Shown here: piece after piece, positions 49,767-59,146 of the stretch
How positions within the stretch are numbered: the stretch's first letter is position 1
Layout of the letters: every line of letters begins with the position of its first letter
DNA from: Azospirillum agricola
Lineage (GTDB): Bacteria > Pseudomonadota > Alphaproteobacteria > Azospirillales > Azospirillaceae
DNA length: 64,000 nt
Direction: 5' to 3'
NCBI RefSeq assembly: GCF_017876095.1
Contig: NZ_JAGINM010000009.1
Location: 1 to 64,000 of the forward strand
Notes under the pieces: model-generated
Told to the model about the DNA's origin: nothing
Seen by the model: the letters and a program-made list of their open reading frames with translations, nothing else
The model's database searches: none
Position numbers and translations under genes: made by a program

Positions 49767-52169
49767 TCAGGGTGGGGGCAGGTGGGCGTCCACATGCCCG
49801 CCGTTGACCGGCGCCCGCACCGGCATGACGCACCGCACATGGGCGCCCCGCCCGGTCATCTCGTCCAGCTCCAACCGGCCGCCATGCAGCTCCACCACGT
49901 TGCGGGCCAGCGACAGCCCGAGCGCCGCCGCCCCCTGGCCGTCGCCGCCGTCGGGGGTGGCGGCGCCGCTGACCGACAGGGTGACGGTGCCGTTCAGCCG
50001 CTCGCCGGACAGGCGGATGCGGCGGTCGGCCGGCGGGTTGCGGATGGCGCCGACCACCAGCGTGAACAGGGCCTGCTTCAGCCGCTTGCCGTCGCCCTCC
50101 ATCTCGCCCAGGCCCGAGGGGGCGACGACGTCCAGCTTCAGCCCCTCGCGCCGCGCCCATTCGCGGGTCAGCCCGGCCACCGAGTCGAGCAGGTCCGGCA
50201 CGTCCACCGGGCCGCGCTCCAGCGTCGTCACCCCGGCGCCCAGGCTGGTCAGGTCGACCACGTCGTCGATCAGCTCCAGCAGCCGCTCGCCGGCGTTCAG
50301 CGTGCCCTTGACGTATTCCATCTGGCGCGGGTTCAGCTCGCCGAAATACTGGTTCGCCAGCACCTCGGCGAAGCCGATGATGCCGTTCAGCGGCGTGCGC
50401 AGATGGTGCGAGACGTTGGCGATGAACTCGCTCTTCAACTGGTCCGCCGCCTCCAGCGCGGCGTTGGAGGCGCGCAGCGCCGCCTCCAGCCGGGCGCCGT
50501 CGGTGACGTCGAGGTAGCTGTTCAGCACCGCCCCGTCGGGCAGCGGCAGGGTGGAGAACTCGACCACCGAGCCGTCGCTGCGCTCGACCCGGCCCGACCG
50601 CACGGTGCGCTCCAGCGTGGCGCCGATCAGCTCCTCCTTCAGCGCGTCCCAGCCCTCGCCGGTCGTGTCGTCGGCGTGGGCCAGCAGCGGGCGCATGCGG
50701 TCGATGACCTCGGCGATGTGCGGCTCGCCCTGGAGATCCTCGTCGGCCATGTCCCAGACGCGGGCGAAGGCCGGGTTGGACAGCTTCAGCCGGCCGTCGC
50801 CGCCGAAGACGGCGATGCCCTCCGCCAGATTGTCCAGCGTCTCCTGCTGGACCGCGATCAGCGTGTTGTAGGAGGATTCCAGCGCCAGCGTGTTGGTCAC
50901 GTCCTCCAGGATGGTGATCAGGCCGCCCAGCGGGTGGGGCGCCGCCAGATGGCGCAGCGTGGTGCCGTCGGGGAGGTGCAGCAGCTCCTCCATCGGCTCC
51001 ACCAGGTGGGTGTAGCGGGTCAGCCGCTCGCGCTTGAAGGTCTGGTAGTCGGCGTATTCCGGCAGCCGCCGGCGGGCGCGCAGCTCCTCCAGAAGCTCGG
51101 CGTTGGTCGGCTCGTTGCGCAGCCAGGATTCGTCGAGATCCCACAGCCGGGCGTAGGCCTGGTTGAAGAATCTCAGCCGCGTGTCGGGGCCGAAGATGGC
51201 GATGGCGGTGCCCAGCCGCTCCAGCACCTCGGCGTGGGCCGAGAGATGGCGGTCCAGCTCGCCGCGCAGCTCCTCCAGCGGGGTGAGGTCGAGCGCGTAG
51301 CCGACCACCAGCGTGCCGCCGCTCCCGCCACCCTCCTTGTCGAAGGGGAGCGGCGCCTCGGTCACCTCCAGCATGCGGCGTTCGGTGCCGATGACCACGG
51401 GCACCCGTTCGGACTGGGCGAAGCCGCCGCTGCGCGCCCGTTCGGCCAGCGCCCGGCGGGACGGCCCCTGCGTCAGTTCCCTCTGGCCGTCCAGCACGGC
51501 GGCGGGCTCCGCGTCCACGGCGCGGGCGTAGGCCCGGTTGCACCAGGACAGGCCGAGGTCGCGGTCGCGCAGCCAGACCGGGACCGGCAGGGCGTCGACC
51601 GCGGCGCGCAGCGCGGCGAGGCCGGACTCGGCGGCGTCAAGGGCGGACTTGCGGTCGCTGGTTTCCGCCAGGGCGGCGGTGACGTCCTCCACCCAGACCA
51701 CGTCGCAGCGTTCGGCCTGCTCCCCGGCACCCGCCCCGCCCCGCCGCCCGGTCAGGACGAGGCGGCGGCCGTCGCGGGTGGCGGCCGCGCAGCGAAAGGG
51801 CTCGCCGTCGCGGCGCAGGCGGTCGAGGGCCGCCGGCAGCTCGGGCGCCGTGACGGCGGAGACGAGGTCGTCGGCGCTGCGGATGCCGAGCAGGGACGCC
51901 GCGTCGGCCGACAGCCGCCCCTCCCCGCTGCGGTCCCAGGCGCACCAGGGATGCGGGGCCGCCGCCAGCAGGGCCTCCAGCCGGTCGCGGTCGGCCGTCG
52001 CGCGGTCGGCGCGGCGCCGGGTTTCCTTCGCGTTCCAGAACAATCCGCCGAAGCCGGCCACGCTCACCACCCCCGCCGGCCCGGGCACAACCGAGGCCCC
52101 GGCCACTCTGGTCTGGAGACTGAATTCACGCGAGGGAGAGTAGTTCAGGCATCCCAGGGCGACAAGCAA
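49767..52169 (-). CDS. Multi-PAS histidine-kinase-like protein with degenerate ATPase domain (800 aa)
   Basis: An N-terminal hydrophobic segment (AGVVSVAGFGGLFWNA) is followed by a chain of PAS domains, e.g. LPVPVWLRDRDLGLSWCNRA, GTAIAIFGPDTRLRFFNQAY and EGIAVFGGDGRLKLSNPAFA. The H-box is EFIANVSHHLRTPLNGIIGF. The ATP-binding part lacks a clear Asn-rich N-box and DxGxG (it reads LVVGAIRNPPADRRIRLSGE), so catalysis is doubtful. It may act as a phosphatase or scaffold. The start is uncertain; ATG 52169 gives the longest plausible form. A similar gene is common in alphaproteobacteria, often near tsaE/addB. Confidence 0.75.
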   Translation of the reverse strand: MLVALGCLNYSPSREFSLQTRVAGASVVPGPAGVVSVAGFGGLFWNAKETRRRADRATADRDRLEALLAAAPHPWCAWDRSGEGRLSADAASLLGIRSADDLVSAVTAPELPAALDRLRRDGEPFRCAAATRDGRRLVLTGRRGGAGAGEQAERCDVVWVEDVTAALAETSDRKSALDAAESGLAALRAAVDALPVPVWLRDRDLGLSWCNRAYARAVDAEPAAVLDGQRELTQGPSRRALAERARSGGFAQSERVPVVIGTERRMLEVTEAPLPFDKEGGGSGGTLVVGYALDLTPLEELRGELDRHLSAHAEVLERLGTAIAIFGPDTRLRFFNQAYARLWDLDESWLRNEPTNAELLEELRARRRLPEYADYQTFKRERLTRYTHLVEPMEELLHLPDGTTLRHLAAPHPLGGLITILEDVTNTLALESSYNTLIAVQQETLDNLAEGIAVFGGDGRLKLSNPAFARVWDMADEDLQGEPHIAEVIDRMRPLLAHADDTTGEGWDALKEELIGATLERTVRSGRVERSDGSVVEFSTLPLPDGAVLNSYLDVTDGARLEAALRASNAALEAADQLKSEFIANVSHHLRTPLNGIIGFAEVLANQYFGELNPRQMEYVKGTLNAGERLLELIDDVVDLTSLGAGVTTLERGPVDVPDLLDSVAGLTREWARREGLKLDVVAPSGLGEMEGDGKRLKQALFTLVVGAIRNPPADRRIRLSGERLNGTVTLSVSGAATPDGGDGQGAAALGLSLARNVVELHGGRLELDEMTGRGAHVRCVMPVRAPVNGGHVDAHLPPP

Positions 52170-52236
52170 CGCGCGCGCCGCATGCGGTTTTTCCTACGCC
52201 ACCGTCCGAATGGCGAAGCCGATAGGCCCGCAAGGG

Positions 52237-55200
52237 TTAGGCGACACCCTCTTTTGCGCAGCGCAGCGCCCGGACGGCGGCTTCGACCGCGGGATAGGCG
52301 GCGTCCATCGCCGCCGCCTGCCGTTGCGCCTCTTCGAGGCGATTCGCCAGGATCGCGTTCTCCAGGGCGGAACAATGGGCGGCCAGCGCCTTCGCACCCG
52401 CCGTGCGGGCGGCCCCGGCGGCGGAATGGGCAGCGGCGCGCGCCGCCTCCGGATCGCCCGCCGCCAGCGCCGCCAGCGCCTGGTCGAGCGTGGGACGGGT
52501 CGTCTCCAGGAAGAAATCCATCATGTCGGCGGTCCCCGCGTCCAGCGACCCGAAGGTCTCGCGCACATGGTCGAGGTCGAGCACCGGCAGGTCGGGCGGC
52601 AGGTCGGGCGGCGGGTCCGAAGGCGGGGACTCGGGGGACGACGACCCGGAGGACGAGGACCCGGAGGACGAGGACTGGGGCGGTGCGGGCAGGGAAACCG
52701 GGCCGGAGGGCACGGCGGCGGATCGGGGCGGCGGATCGCCCAGCCAGCGGGACAGCGCGGCGGACAGGTGCGCCAGGGTGACGGGTTTGGCGAGGTAGTC
52801 GTCCATGCCGGCGGCGACGCAGCGCTCCCGCTCGCCCGACAGGGCGTTGGCGGTCATCGCGATGATGGGAATGCGGCTCTCCCCGCCGGCCTCCGCCTCG
52901 CGGATGCGGCGGGCCAGCTCGTAGCCGTCCATGCGCGGCATGTGGCAGTCGGTGATCAGCAGCCGGTGACCGCCGCCACGCCACGCCGCCAGCGCGACGG
53001 CGCCATCCTCCGCCAGCTCGGCCTCGAAACCGAGCTGGCGGAGTTGACGCAACACGACCTGCCGGTTGGTCGGGTGGTCCTCGGCGACCAGGATCGTTCC
53101 ATGCTCCGGACGTCCCGGCCCGGCGAGCGGGTGCGGAGTCGGCGCGTCCCCGGACATACCGGGACTGGGGCCGGGATTGGGGCCGGAATTGGCGGGCGGG
53201 ACGGCGGCGCCCCGGCCCAGCAGACGGGCGGCCGCCGCGATCAGGGCGGAGCGGTGGACCGGTTGCGTCAACCCGGTGACCACCGGCCATGGTGCCGGCG
53301 GCGGTGGCGGGGAATGGGGGCCCGCCGGCCCGCCGCCGACCAGCAGGAGCGGCGGCGTTGCCCGATCGTCCGGCGCGGTGACCCGGCCGGCCATCGCGGT
53401 CGTCGTCACCAGCAGATCCGCCCCGCCCGCGCGCAGCAGCGCCGACGCCTCGTCCCCGTCGCCGGTTTCGGCCACCGCCGCCCCGGCATGGGCCAGATAG
53501 CGGGCCAGAACGCCGCGCTGGGTGTCGTCCGCGTCGGCCACCAGCACGGACAGGCCCGCCAGCGCCGTGGCCACCCCGTCCGGCCCGGCCTCCCCGGCGC
53601 GCGCCAGCTCCACCGTGAACCAGAAGGTCGAGCCGTGGCCGGGCACCGAATCGACGCCGATCCGGCCGCCCATCCGCTCGACCAGCCGGGTGCAGATCGC
53701 CAGCCCCAGCCCGGTCCCGCCGAACCGCCGGGTGGTCGAACTGTCGGCCTGGCTGAAGGGCTGGAACAGCCGGGCCTGCCCCTCCGCCCCGATGCCGATG
53801 CCGGTGTCCTCGACGCTGACATGCAGGCGGACCCGGCCGAGGGAGGGGCCGGGAACCGCCGGACCGGCGGCGTGGACCCTCAGCACGACCCGGCCCCGGT
53901 CGGTGAACTTGATGGCGTTGCCGGTCAGGTTGAACAGGACTTGACGCAAGCGGCCGGCGTCGCCGCGCAGCAGCGGCGGCACCGACCCGTCGATGTCGCA
54001 GACCAGCGCCAGATTCTTGTGGTGGGCCTGCGGGGCCAGCAGGTCGGCCACCCCCTCCACCAGCTCGGCCGGGCGGAGATCCTGCTCCTCCAGCTCCAGC
54101 TTGCCGGCCTCGATCTTCGACAGGTCGAGAATGTCGTCGATGATCCGCAGCAGGGAGCCGGCGCTCTCGCGCATCGTGGTGACCAGCGTGCGCTGCTCGG
54201 CGTCCAGCGACGTCAGGGCGATCAGCTCCAGCAGGCCGAGCACGCCGTTCATCGGCGTGCGGATCTCGTGGCTCATCGTCGCCAGGAACTCGGACTTGGA
54301 GCGGGCGGCGACCTCCGCCTGCTCCTTGGCGGCGCGCAGCGCCTCCTCGGCGCGCTTGCGCTCGGTGATGTCGTAGCTCCAGGCCAGCACCGCCGGCTTG
54401 CCTTCGAACTCGGTGCGCTGGAGCGTCTGGAGCGCCCAGACCCGCCGCCCGTCCGGGCGGTCCACCGCGACCTCGACGTCGCGGGCGACGACATCGCCGT
54501 CGCTGCCGCCGGCGGGGCCCGGCGCGGACTCGGCGCCGGCCGCCGCCGGACGGCGACCGTGGATGGTGGCGCCCGGCAGGGCCAGCGCGTGGCGGCTGCC
54601 GACGAAGGCGCCGAGGTCGAGCCCGGCCAGTTCGGCGGCGCGGGCGTTGGCGAAGGCGACGCTGCCGTCGGTCCGCCCGATCGAGACGCCGACCGGGCTC
54701 TGCTCCAGGATGGCGCGCAGCCGGCGCTCGCTGTCGCTGAGCGCGCTCTCGCGGGCGCGGATGGTGCCGACGAAATAGGCCAGCGCGCGGGCCATCTCGC
54801 CGATCTCGTCGCGCCCCTGGGTGGGGATGGCGACCGGCGAGCCGGTCTGGTAGGCGACCATCGCCGCCTGGAGCGCGCGCAGCCGCCGCACCACGTTGCG
54901 GTGGATGTAGACGAAGATCGCGGCGGCCCCCAGGATCGACAGCAGCGCCATGGCGATCACCGCGCGCTCGCCGTCCTGGATGACGCGCTCGAACTCCGAC
55001 GACCGGCGGGCGACGTCCCGCTCCACCGCCAGGAAATAGTCGGAGACGGAGGCGACCAGCCGGTCCGACACCGTCTGGTTCCGCGCCGCCGCGCCCTTGA
55101 CCGCCCGTTGCAGCGACAGCTCGGCCGCCCGCGCCGCGAACAGCGGGTCGGGGCCGAAGGCGGCGGCGGAAAGCGCGTCCTGCAACGCCGCCAGCGGCGC

Positions 55201-55887
55201 CGCGCGGTCGGGCGGCAGCAGGGCCAGCGCCGCCGCGGCGCGATCGAGACGGACGCCGGTGTCGGCCCTCAGCCGGTCCAGCTGGGCCTCGTGGCCGGCG
55301 CGCAGCGCCGCCAGCAGGATGGTCAGCGCCTCCCCGGCGTCGCGCTGCCAGCGGTGGATGGCCGCGTGGTCGGCCGGCGGAACGGCCCCGTCCTCCGTCA
55401 GCGCCTCCGTGGCGCGCAGGCGGGCGGCCAGCCCGGCCAGGGCCAGGGCGCGGGCGTCGGTGTCGGCGGTCTGCGCCAGTTGCCGCTCGACCTGCACGTT
55501 CAGGGTCAGCAGGTTGGCGACCAGCTCGTTCTTGCGGCGTTCCAGCTCGGTCAGGTCGCCCAGCCCCTCGCCGCGGGCGGCAAGGCGGGCCATCAGCTCC
55601 TCCAGCATGACGATCTGGTCGCCGAGCCGGGCCATCACCGCCTCGCGCGCCGGCTGGTCCTGCACCGCGACCAGCGCCGGGGCGATGGCGGCGACGGTGC
55701 CGCTCTGCTGGGCGAGCTGCGACGCGGCGACCAGCCCCGGCACCTTGGCGGTGGCGACCTGCTGGAACCCCTGGTGGAAGCGCGAGAACAGGGACACGGC
55801 GACGACGCTGGTGGCGGCGGCGAGTCCGCCGATCACCGTCAAGCCCGCCAGGATGCGGAACGCCACGCTTCGCCGGGGAATCCGCAT
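52237..55887 (-). CDS. Large hybrid sensor kinase: HAMP-PAS-HisKA-HATPase-REC-REC-Hpt (1216 aa)
   Basis: Two membrane helices (near residues 10-32 and about 320-340) enclose a long helical periplasmic sensor. HAMP and PAS domains follow, then the H-box EFLATMSHEIRTPMNGVLGL, and ATPase motifs FNLTGNAIKFTDRG and VEDTGIGIGAEGQ. A first receiver-like domain looks inactive (VLVADADDTQRG, then LLVTTTAMAG in place of the acidic Asp). The second is intact (ILVAEDHPTNRQV, LLITDCHMPRMDGYE, DDYLAKPV). After a Ser/Pro linker comes an Hpt domain (AHSAAGAARTAGAKALAAHC). It is a BarA/TorS-like phosphorelay kinase, divergent from an amino-acid binding protein gene. Confidence 0.9.
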   Translation of the reverse strand: MRIPRRSVAFRILAGLTVIGGLAAATSVVAVSLFSRFHQGFQQVATAKVPGLVAASQLAQQSGTVAAIAPALVAVQDQPAREAVMARLGDQIVMLEELMARLAARGEGLGDLTELERRKNELVANLLTLNVQVERQLAQTADTDARALALAGLAARLRATEALTEDGAVPPADHAAIHRWQRDAGEALTILLAALRAGHEAQLDRLRADTGVRLDRAAAALALLPPDRAAPLAALQDALSAAAFGPDPLFAARAAELSLQRAVKGAAARNQTVSDRLVASVSDYFLAVERDVARRSSEFERVIQDGERAVIAMALLSILGAAAIFVYIHRNVVRRLRALQAAMVAYQTGSPVAIPTQGRDEIGEMARALAYFVGTIRARESALSDSERRLRAILEQSPVGVSIGRTDGSVAFANARAAELAGLDLGAFVGSRHALALPGATIHGRRPAAAGAESAPGPAGGSDGDVVARDVEVAVDRPDGRRVWALQTLQRTEFEGKPAVLAWSYDITERKRAEEALRAAKEQAEVAARSKSEFLATMSHEIRTPMNGVLGLLELIALTSLDAEQRTLVTTMRESAGSLLRIIDDILDLSKIEAGKLELEEQDLRPAELVEGVADLLAPQAHHKNLALVCDIDGSVPPLLRGDAGRLRQVLFNLTGNAIKFTDRGRVVLRVHAAGPAVPGPSLGRVRLHVSVEDTGIGIGAEGQARLFQPFSQADSSTTRRFGGTGLGLAICTRLVERMGGRIGVDSVPGHGSTFWFTVELARAGEAGPDGVATALAGLSVLVADADDTQRGVLARYLAHAGAAVAETGDGDEASALLRAGGADLLVTTTAMAGRVTAPDDRATPPLLLVGGGPAGPHSPPPPPAPWPVVTGLTQPVHRSALIAAAARLLGRGAAVPPANSGPNPGPSPGMSGDAPTPHPLAGPGRPEHGTILVAEDHPTNRQVVLRQLRQLGFEAELAEDGAVALAAWRGGGHRLLITDCHMPRMDGYELARRIREAEAGGESRIPIIAMTANALSGERERCVAAGMDDYLAKPVTLAHLSAALSRWLGDPPPRSAAVPSGPVSLPAPPQSSSSGSSSSGSSSPESPPSDPPPDLPPDLPVLDLDHVRETFGSLDAGTADMMDFFLETTRPTLDQALAALAAGDPEAARAAAHSAAGAARTAGAKALAAHCSALENAILANRLEEAQRQAAAMDAAYPAVEAAVRALRCAKEGVA

Positions 55888-56049
55888 TGCAGCCCCTGCC
55901 CCTTCAGCCGGCCGCCTCTCGCGGCTTCGTGACATACCATGCCGCGCAAGGCCGGTGCAATTCACCCGGTTGACGCGTCGGCGGAGGGGGTGGATCCTGT
56001 TTCACGTGGAACGGCGCGGGCGCGCTCCACGAAGCGGAGGGCGGCGGCC

Positions 56050-57084
56050 ATGGGCGGATGGATGAGGGCGGTCACCGTCGGCGTGGCGCTGGCCGCCGGC
56101 GCCCTGCTGGCCGCCGAAGCCGCCCGCGCCGGGACGCTGGAGCGGGTGCGCGAGGCCGGAGTCCTGCGCTGCGGCGTCATCCCCAGCGGGACCGGCGTGG
56201 CGACGATGGACGGGGCGGGCAACTGGACCGGCTTCTTTCCCGAGATGTGCCGGGCGCTGGCCGCCGCCACGCTGGGCCGGGCCGGCAGCGTCGCCTTCGT
56301 CGAGGTCGGGGTCGAGAACCGTTTCACCGCGCTGCGCAACGGCGCGATCGACGTGGTGATGGAAACCTCGACCTGGACGCAGGAGCGCGAGCTGACCATG
56401 GGGCTGGCCTTCCCCGCCGTCTATCTGTTCGACGGCCAGGGCTTCCTCGCCCACCGCTCGCTGGCCGCCGCGACGCTGGCGGAGGCCGGGACCGCCAGCG
56501 TCTGCGTCGTCGACGGCACCACCACCGTCCGCAACCTGGAGAACTGGATCGCCCGCCAGGGGGCAAGGCTGACCATCCGGCGGATGCGGTCGGCGGACGG
56601 CGCGATCACCGCCTTCTTCAACCACCATTGCGACCTCTACACCGGCGACCGGGTGGCGCTGCACGGCCAGCGGGCGCAGAACGCGCCCGCCCGCGACGAC
56701 TACCGCATCCTGCCGGACATCATCGCCAAGGAGCCGTTGTCCCCGGTGGTGCGCAACGACGATCCCAACTGGCGGGACGTGGTGCGCTGGGTCGTGCTGG
56801 CCCTGCTGACGGCGGAGGAGAAGGGCGTCACCGCCGCCAACGCCGCCGCCCGCAAGACCACCGGCGACGCCGAGACCCGCCGCCTGCTCGGCGCCTTGCC
56901 CGGCCTGGGGCAGGGGCTGGGGCTCGACGACGACTGGGGGCTGCGGGTGGTCATGCAGCTTGGGAACTACGGCGAGATCTACGACCGCACGCTCGGCCGG
57001 CTGTCGCCGCTCGCCATCGAGCGCGGGATGAACGCGCTGTGGACCGACGGCGGGCTGCTCTACGCCCCGCCGCTGGGCGGGTGA
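56050..57084 (+). CDS. Periplasmic amino-acid-binding protein of the AapJ/PBP type (344 aa)
   Basis: After a signal peptide (AVTVGVALAAGALLAAEAAR) comes the family 3 start TLERVREAGVLRCGVIPSGT. GNWTGFFPEMCRALAAATLG follows, and later SVCVVDGTTTVRNLENWIAR. It resembles AapJ, the binding protein of the general L-amino-acid ABC transporter, but no permease or ATPase gene follows. It is divergent from the hybrid kinase, with a 160-bp gap. It may feed a remote transporter or present a ligand to the kinase's sensor domain; the latter is a guess. Confidence 0.8.
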   Translation: MGGWMRAVTVGVALAAGALLAAEAARAGTLERVREAGVLRCGVIPSGTGVATMDGAGNWTGFFPEMCRALAAATLGRAGSVAFVEVGVENRFTALRNGAIDVVMETSTWTQERELTMGLAFPAVYLFDGQGFLAHRSLAAATLAEAGTASVCVVDGTTTVRNLENWIARQGARLTIRRMRSADGAITAFFNHHCDLYTGDRVALHGQRAQNAPARDDYRILPDIIAKEPLSPVVRNDDPNWRDVVRWVVLALLTAEEKGVTAANAAARKTTGDAETRRLLGALPGLGQGLGLDDDWGLRVVMQLGNYGEIYDRTLGRLSPLAIERGMNALWTDGGLLYAPPLGG

Positions 57085-57118
57085 CCGCCCATTTGCATAT
57101 GGTGGCGGTGAGGGCGCC

Positions 57119-57580
57119 TTACGCCACCCCGGTGGAGCCGAAGCCGCCGCTGCCGCGCGCCGTCTCGTCGAGATCCGCCGCCTCGACCAGCGCCGCCTGC
57201 GGCGCGCGGGCGATCACCGCCTGGGCGATGCGGTCGCCGCGCGCGATGGTGAAGGGCTCCTCGCCGAGGTTGATCAGGCAGACGGCGACCGGGCCGCGAT
57301 AGTCGCAATCGACCGTGCCCGGCGTGTTCAGCACCGTCACCCCGTTCTTCACCGCCAGCCCGGAGCGCGGGCGGATCTGCATCTCCCAGCCGACGGGCAG
57401 GCCGACCGCGAAGCCGGTCGGCACCAGCAGGCGCCGGCCGGGCGCCAGCGTCACCGTTTCCCCGGCCGGGACGGCGGCGCGCAAATCGAAGCCGGCGGCT
57501 CCGGCGGTGGCGTAGGACGGCAGCGGCAGGTCGTCGTTGCCGGCGAGCCGCAGGAACTTCACGACGGGGGCGTCGGTCAT
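57119..57580 (-). CDS. dut: dUTP diphosphatase
   Basis: The 153-residue trimeric dUTPase shows all motifs: [56 protein letters not shown] and the C-terminal [10 protein letters not shown] that closes the active site. It hydrolyses dUTP to dUMP, keeping uracil out of DNA and supplying thymidylate synthesis. It lies downstream of coaBC in the same direction, a common dfp-dut order. Confidence 0.95.
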   Translation of the reverse strand: MTDAPVVKFLRLAGNDDLPLPSYATAGAAGFDLRAAVPAGETVTLAPGRRLLVPTGFAVGLPVGWEMQIRPRSGLAVKNGVTVLNTPGTVDCDYRGPVAVCLINLGEEPFTIARGDRIAQAVIARAPQAALVEAADLDETARGSGGFGSTGVA

Positions 57581-57636
57581 GGGGAAGCTTTCTGTGAGGT
57601 TTGGACGCGTCGGGGGCGGGAGCGAATGCAGGCCCC

Positions 57637-58977
57637 TCACTCCCGGAAACGCTCCGCGATGGCGTCGGCCAGCCGGGCGGCGACGGCATCCTTGCCCATG
57701 GTCGGCCAGGATTCCACCCCGCCCTCGCGGATCAGGTGCACGGTGTTGTCGGCCCCGCCGAAGGTCGTGGTGCCGAGCGACACGTCGTTGGCGACGATCC
57801 AGTCGCAGCCCTTGCGGGCGCGCTTGGCGGTGGCGTAGGCGATCACGTCGCCGGTCTCGGCGGCGAAGCCGACGACCAGCGCCGGACGCCGTTCCCCCGC
57901 CTGCGACAGGGTCGCCAGGATGTCGGGATTCTCGGTCAGCGCCAGGGTCGGCGGGCCGCCGCCGTCCTTCTTCAGCTTGCGGTCGGACAGGCCGGCGACG
58001 CGCCAGTCGGCGACCGCCGCCGCGCACACCGCGATGTCGGCGGGGAGCGCCGCCTCGCAGGCCGCCAGCATCTCGCGCGCCGTCTCGATCGCGACCACCG
58101 TGCAGCCGGGCGGGTCGGCCAGCCGGGTCGGGCCGCTGACCAGCGTCACCGCCGCGCCCAGCTGGGCGAGCGCCTTGGCGATGGCGTGGCCCTGCTTGCC
58201 GGACGAGCGGTTGGCGATGTAGCGCACCGGGTCGATCGGCTCGTGGGTCGGGCCGCTGGTGACGATCGCGCGCTTGCCGGCCAGCGGCTTCGGCGCCGCG
58301 TCCGCTGTGGCGGGCGCGGCGCTTTTGTCGGCCGCGAAATGCGCGGTGCTTTTGTCGGCCGCGAAATGCGCGGCGATGGCGTCGATGATCTCCATCGGCT
58401 CGGCCATGCGGCCGGGGCCGAACTCGTTGCAGGCCATCACCCCGTCGTTGGGGCCGACCCGCAGCACGCCGCGCCGCTCCAGCAGCTCCATGTTCGCCTG
58501 CGTCGCCGGGTGCAGCCACATCCGCACGTTCATCGCGGGCGCCACCAGCACCGGCTTGTCGGTCGCCAGCAGCACCGTCGCCGCCAGATCGTCGGCCATG
58601 CCCGCCGCCATCCGCGCCAGCAGGTCCGCGGTGGCCGGCGCCACGACGACGAGGTCGGCGGCGCGCGAGAGCTGGATGTGGCCCATCTCCGACTCGTCGG
58701 TCAGCGACCACAGATCCTGGTAGACGGTGTTCTCGGTCAGCGCCTGCACCGACAGCGGCGTGACGAAGCGCGCCCCCGCCGCGGTCAGCACGGCGCGCAC
58801 CGACACCCCGCGCTCACGCAGGCGGCGGATCAGATCCAGGCACTTGTAGGCGGCGATGCCCCCCGCGATCACCAGCAGCACGCGCTTGCCGGACAGAATG
58901 GCGTGATCGGCCAAGGCCGCCTCCGTTGCCGGGTTGGATCGGGGGGGCCCTCCCCCCACCGGCTGCTGATAGTCCAT
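57637..58977 (-). CDS. coaBC: Phosphopantothenoylcysteine synthetase/decarboxylase CoaBC
   Basis: The 446-residue protein has the flavin decarboxylase half ([52 protein letters not shown]) and the synthetase half ([25 protein letters not shown]). They are joined by an unusual linker with a duplicated nine-residue unit ([14 protein letters not shown]), encoded by a 27-bp tandem repeat. CoaBC converts phosphopantothenate to phosphopantetheine in coenzyme A synthesis. ATG 58977 is chosen; a start at 59106 would precede it with junk. Confidence 0.93.
   Translation of the reverse strand: MDYQQPVGGGPPRSNPATEAALADHAILSGKRVLLVIAGGIAAYKCLDLIRRLRERGVSVRAVLTAAGARFVTPLSVQALTENTVYQDLWSLTDESEMGHIQLSRAADLVVVAPATADLLARMAAGMADDLAATVLLATDKPVLVAPAMNVRMWLHPATQANMELLERRGVLRVGPNDGVMACNEFGPGRMAEPMEIIDAIAAHFAADKSTAHFAADKSAAPATADAAPKPLAGKRAIVTSGPTHEPIDPVRYIANRSSGKQGHAIAKALAQLGAAVTLVSGPTRLADPPGCTVVAIETAREMLAACEAALPADIAVCAAAVADWRVAGLSDRKLKKDGGGPPTLALTENPDILATLSQAGERRPALVVGFAAETGDVIAYATAKRARKGCDWIVANDVSLGTTTFGGADNTVHLIREGGVESWPTMGKDAVAARLADAIAERFRE
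58321..58374. repeat. 27-bp tandem duplication inside coaBC
   Basis: Two copies (58321-58347 and 58348-58374), identical except at the last base, start GCTTTTGTCGGCCGCGAAAT. They encode a repeated nine-residue unit in the linker between decarboxylase and synthetase domains. The repeat keeps frame, so the enzyme is intact. Confidence 0.9.
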
Positions 58978-59146
58978 CGCGCCGGCCGCGACAAGCGCCG
59001 TCCCGGCGCGCAATTTTGCTACGCGGGAAGTTTTTGTTCGTTTCTCGCGGCATCGGTGTTTGCACGGGCTGAGATTTCGGGAAAGATCTGCTAGAGAGGA
59101 AGACACCGAGCTTCCCGCTCATCCATTCACAGCGTGCCGCTCCCGC

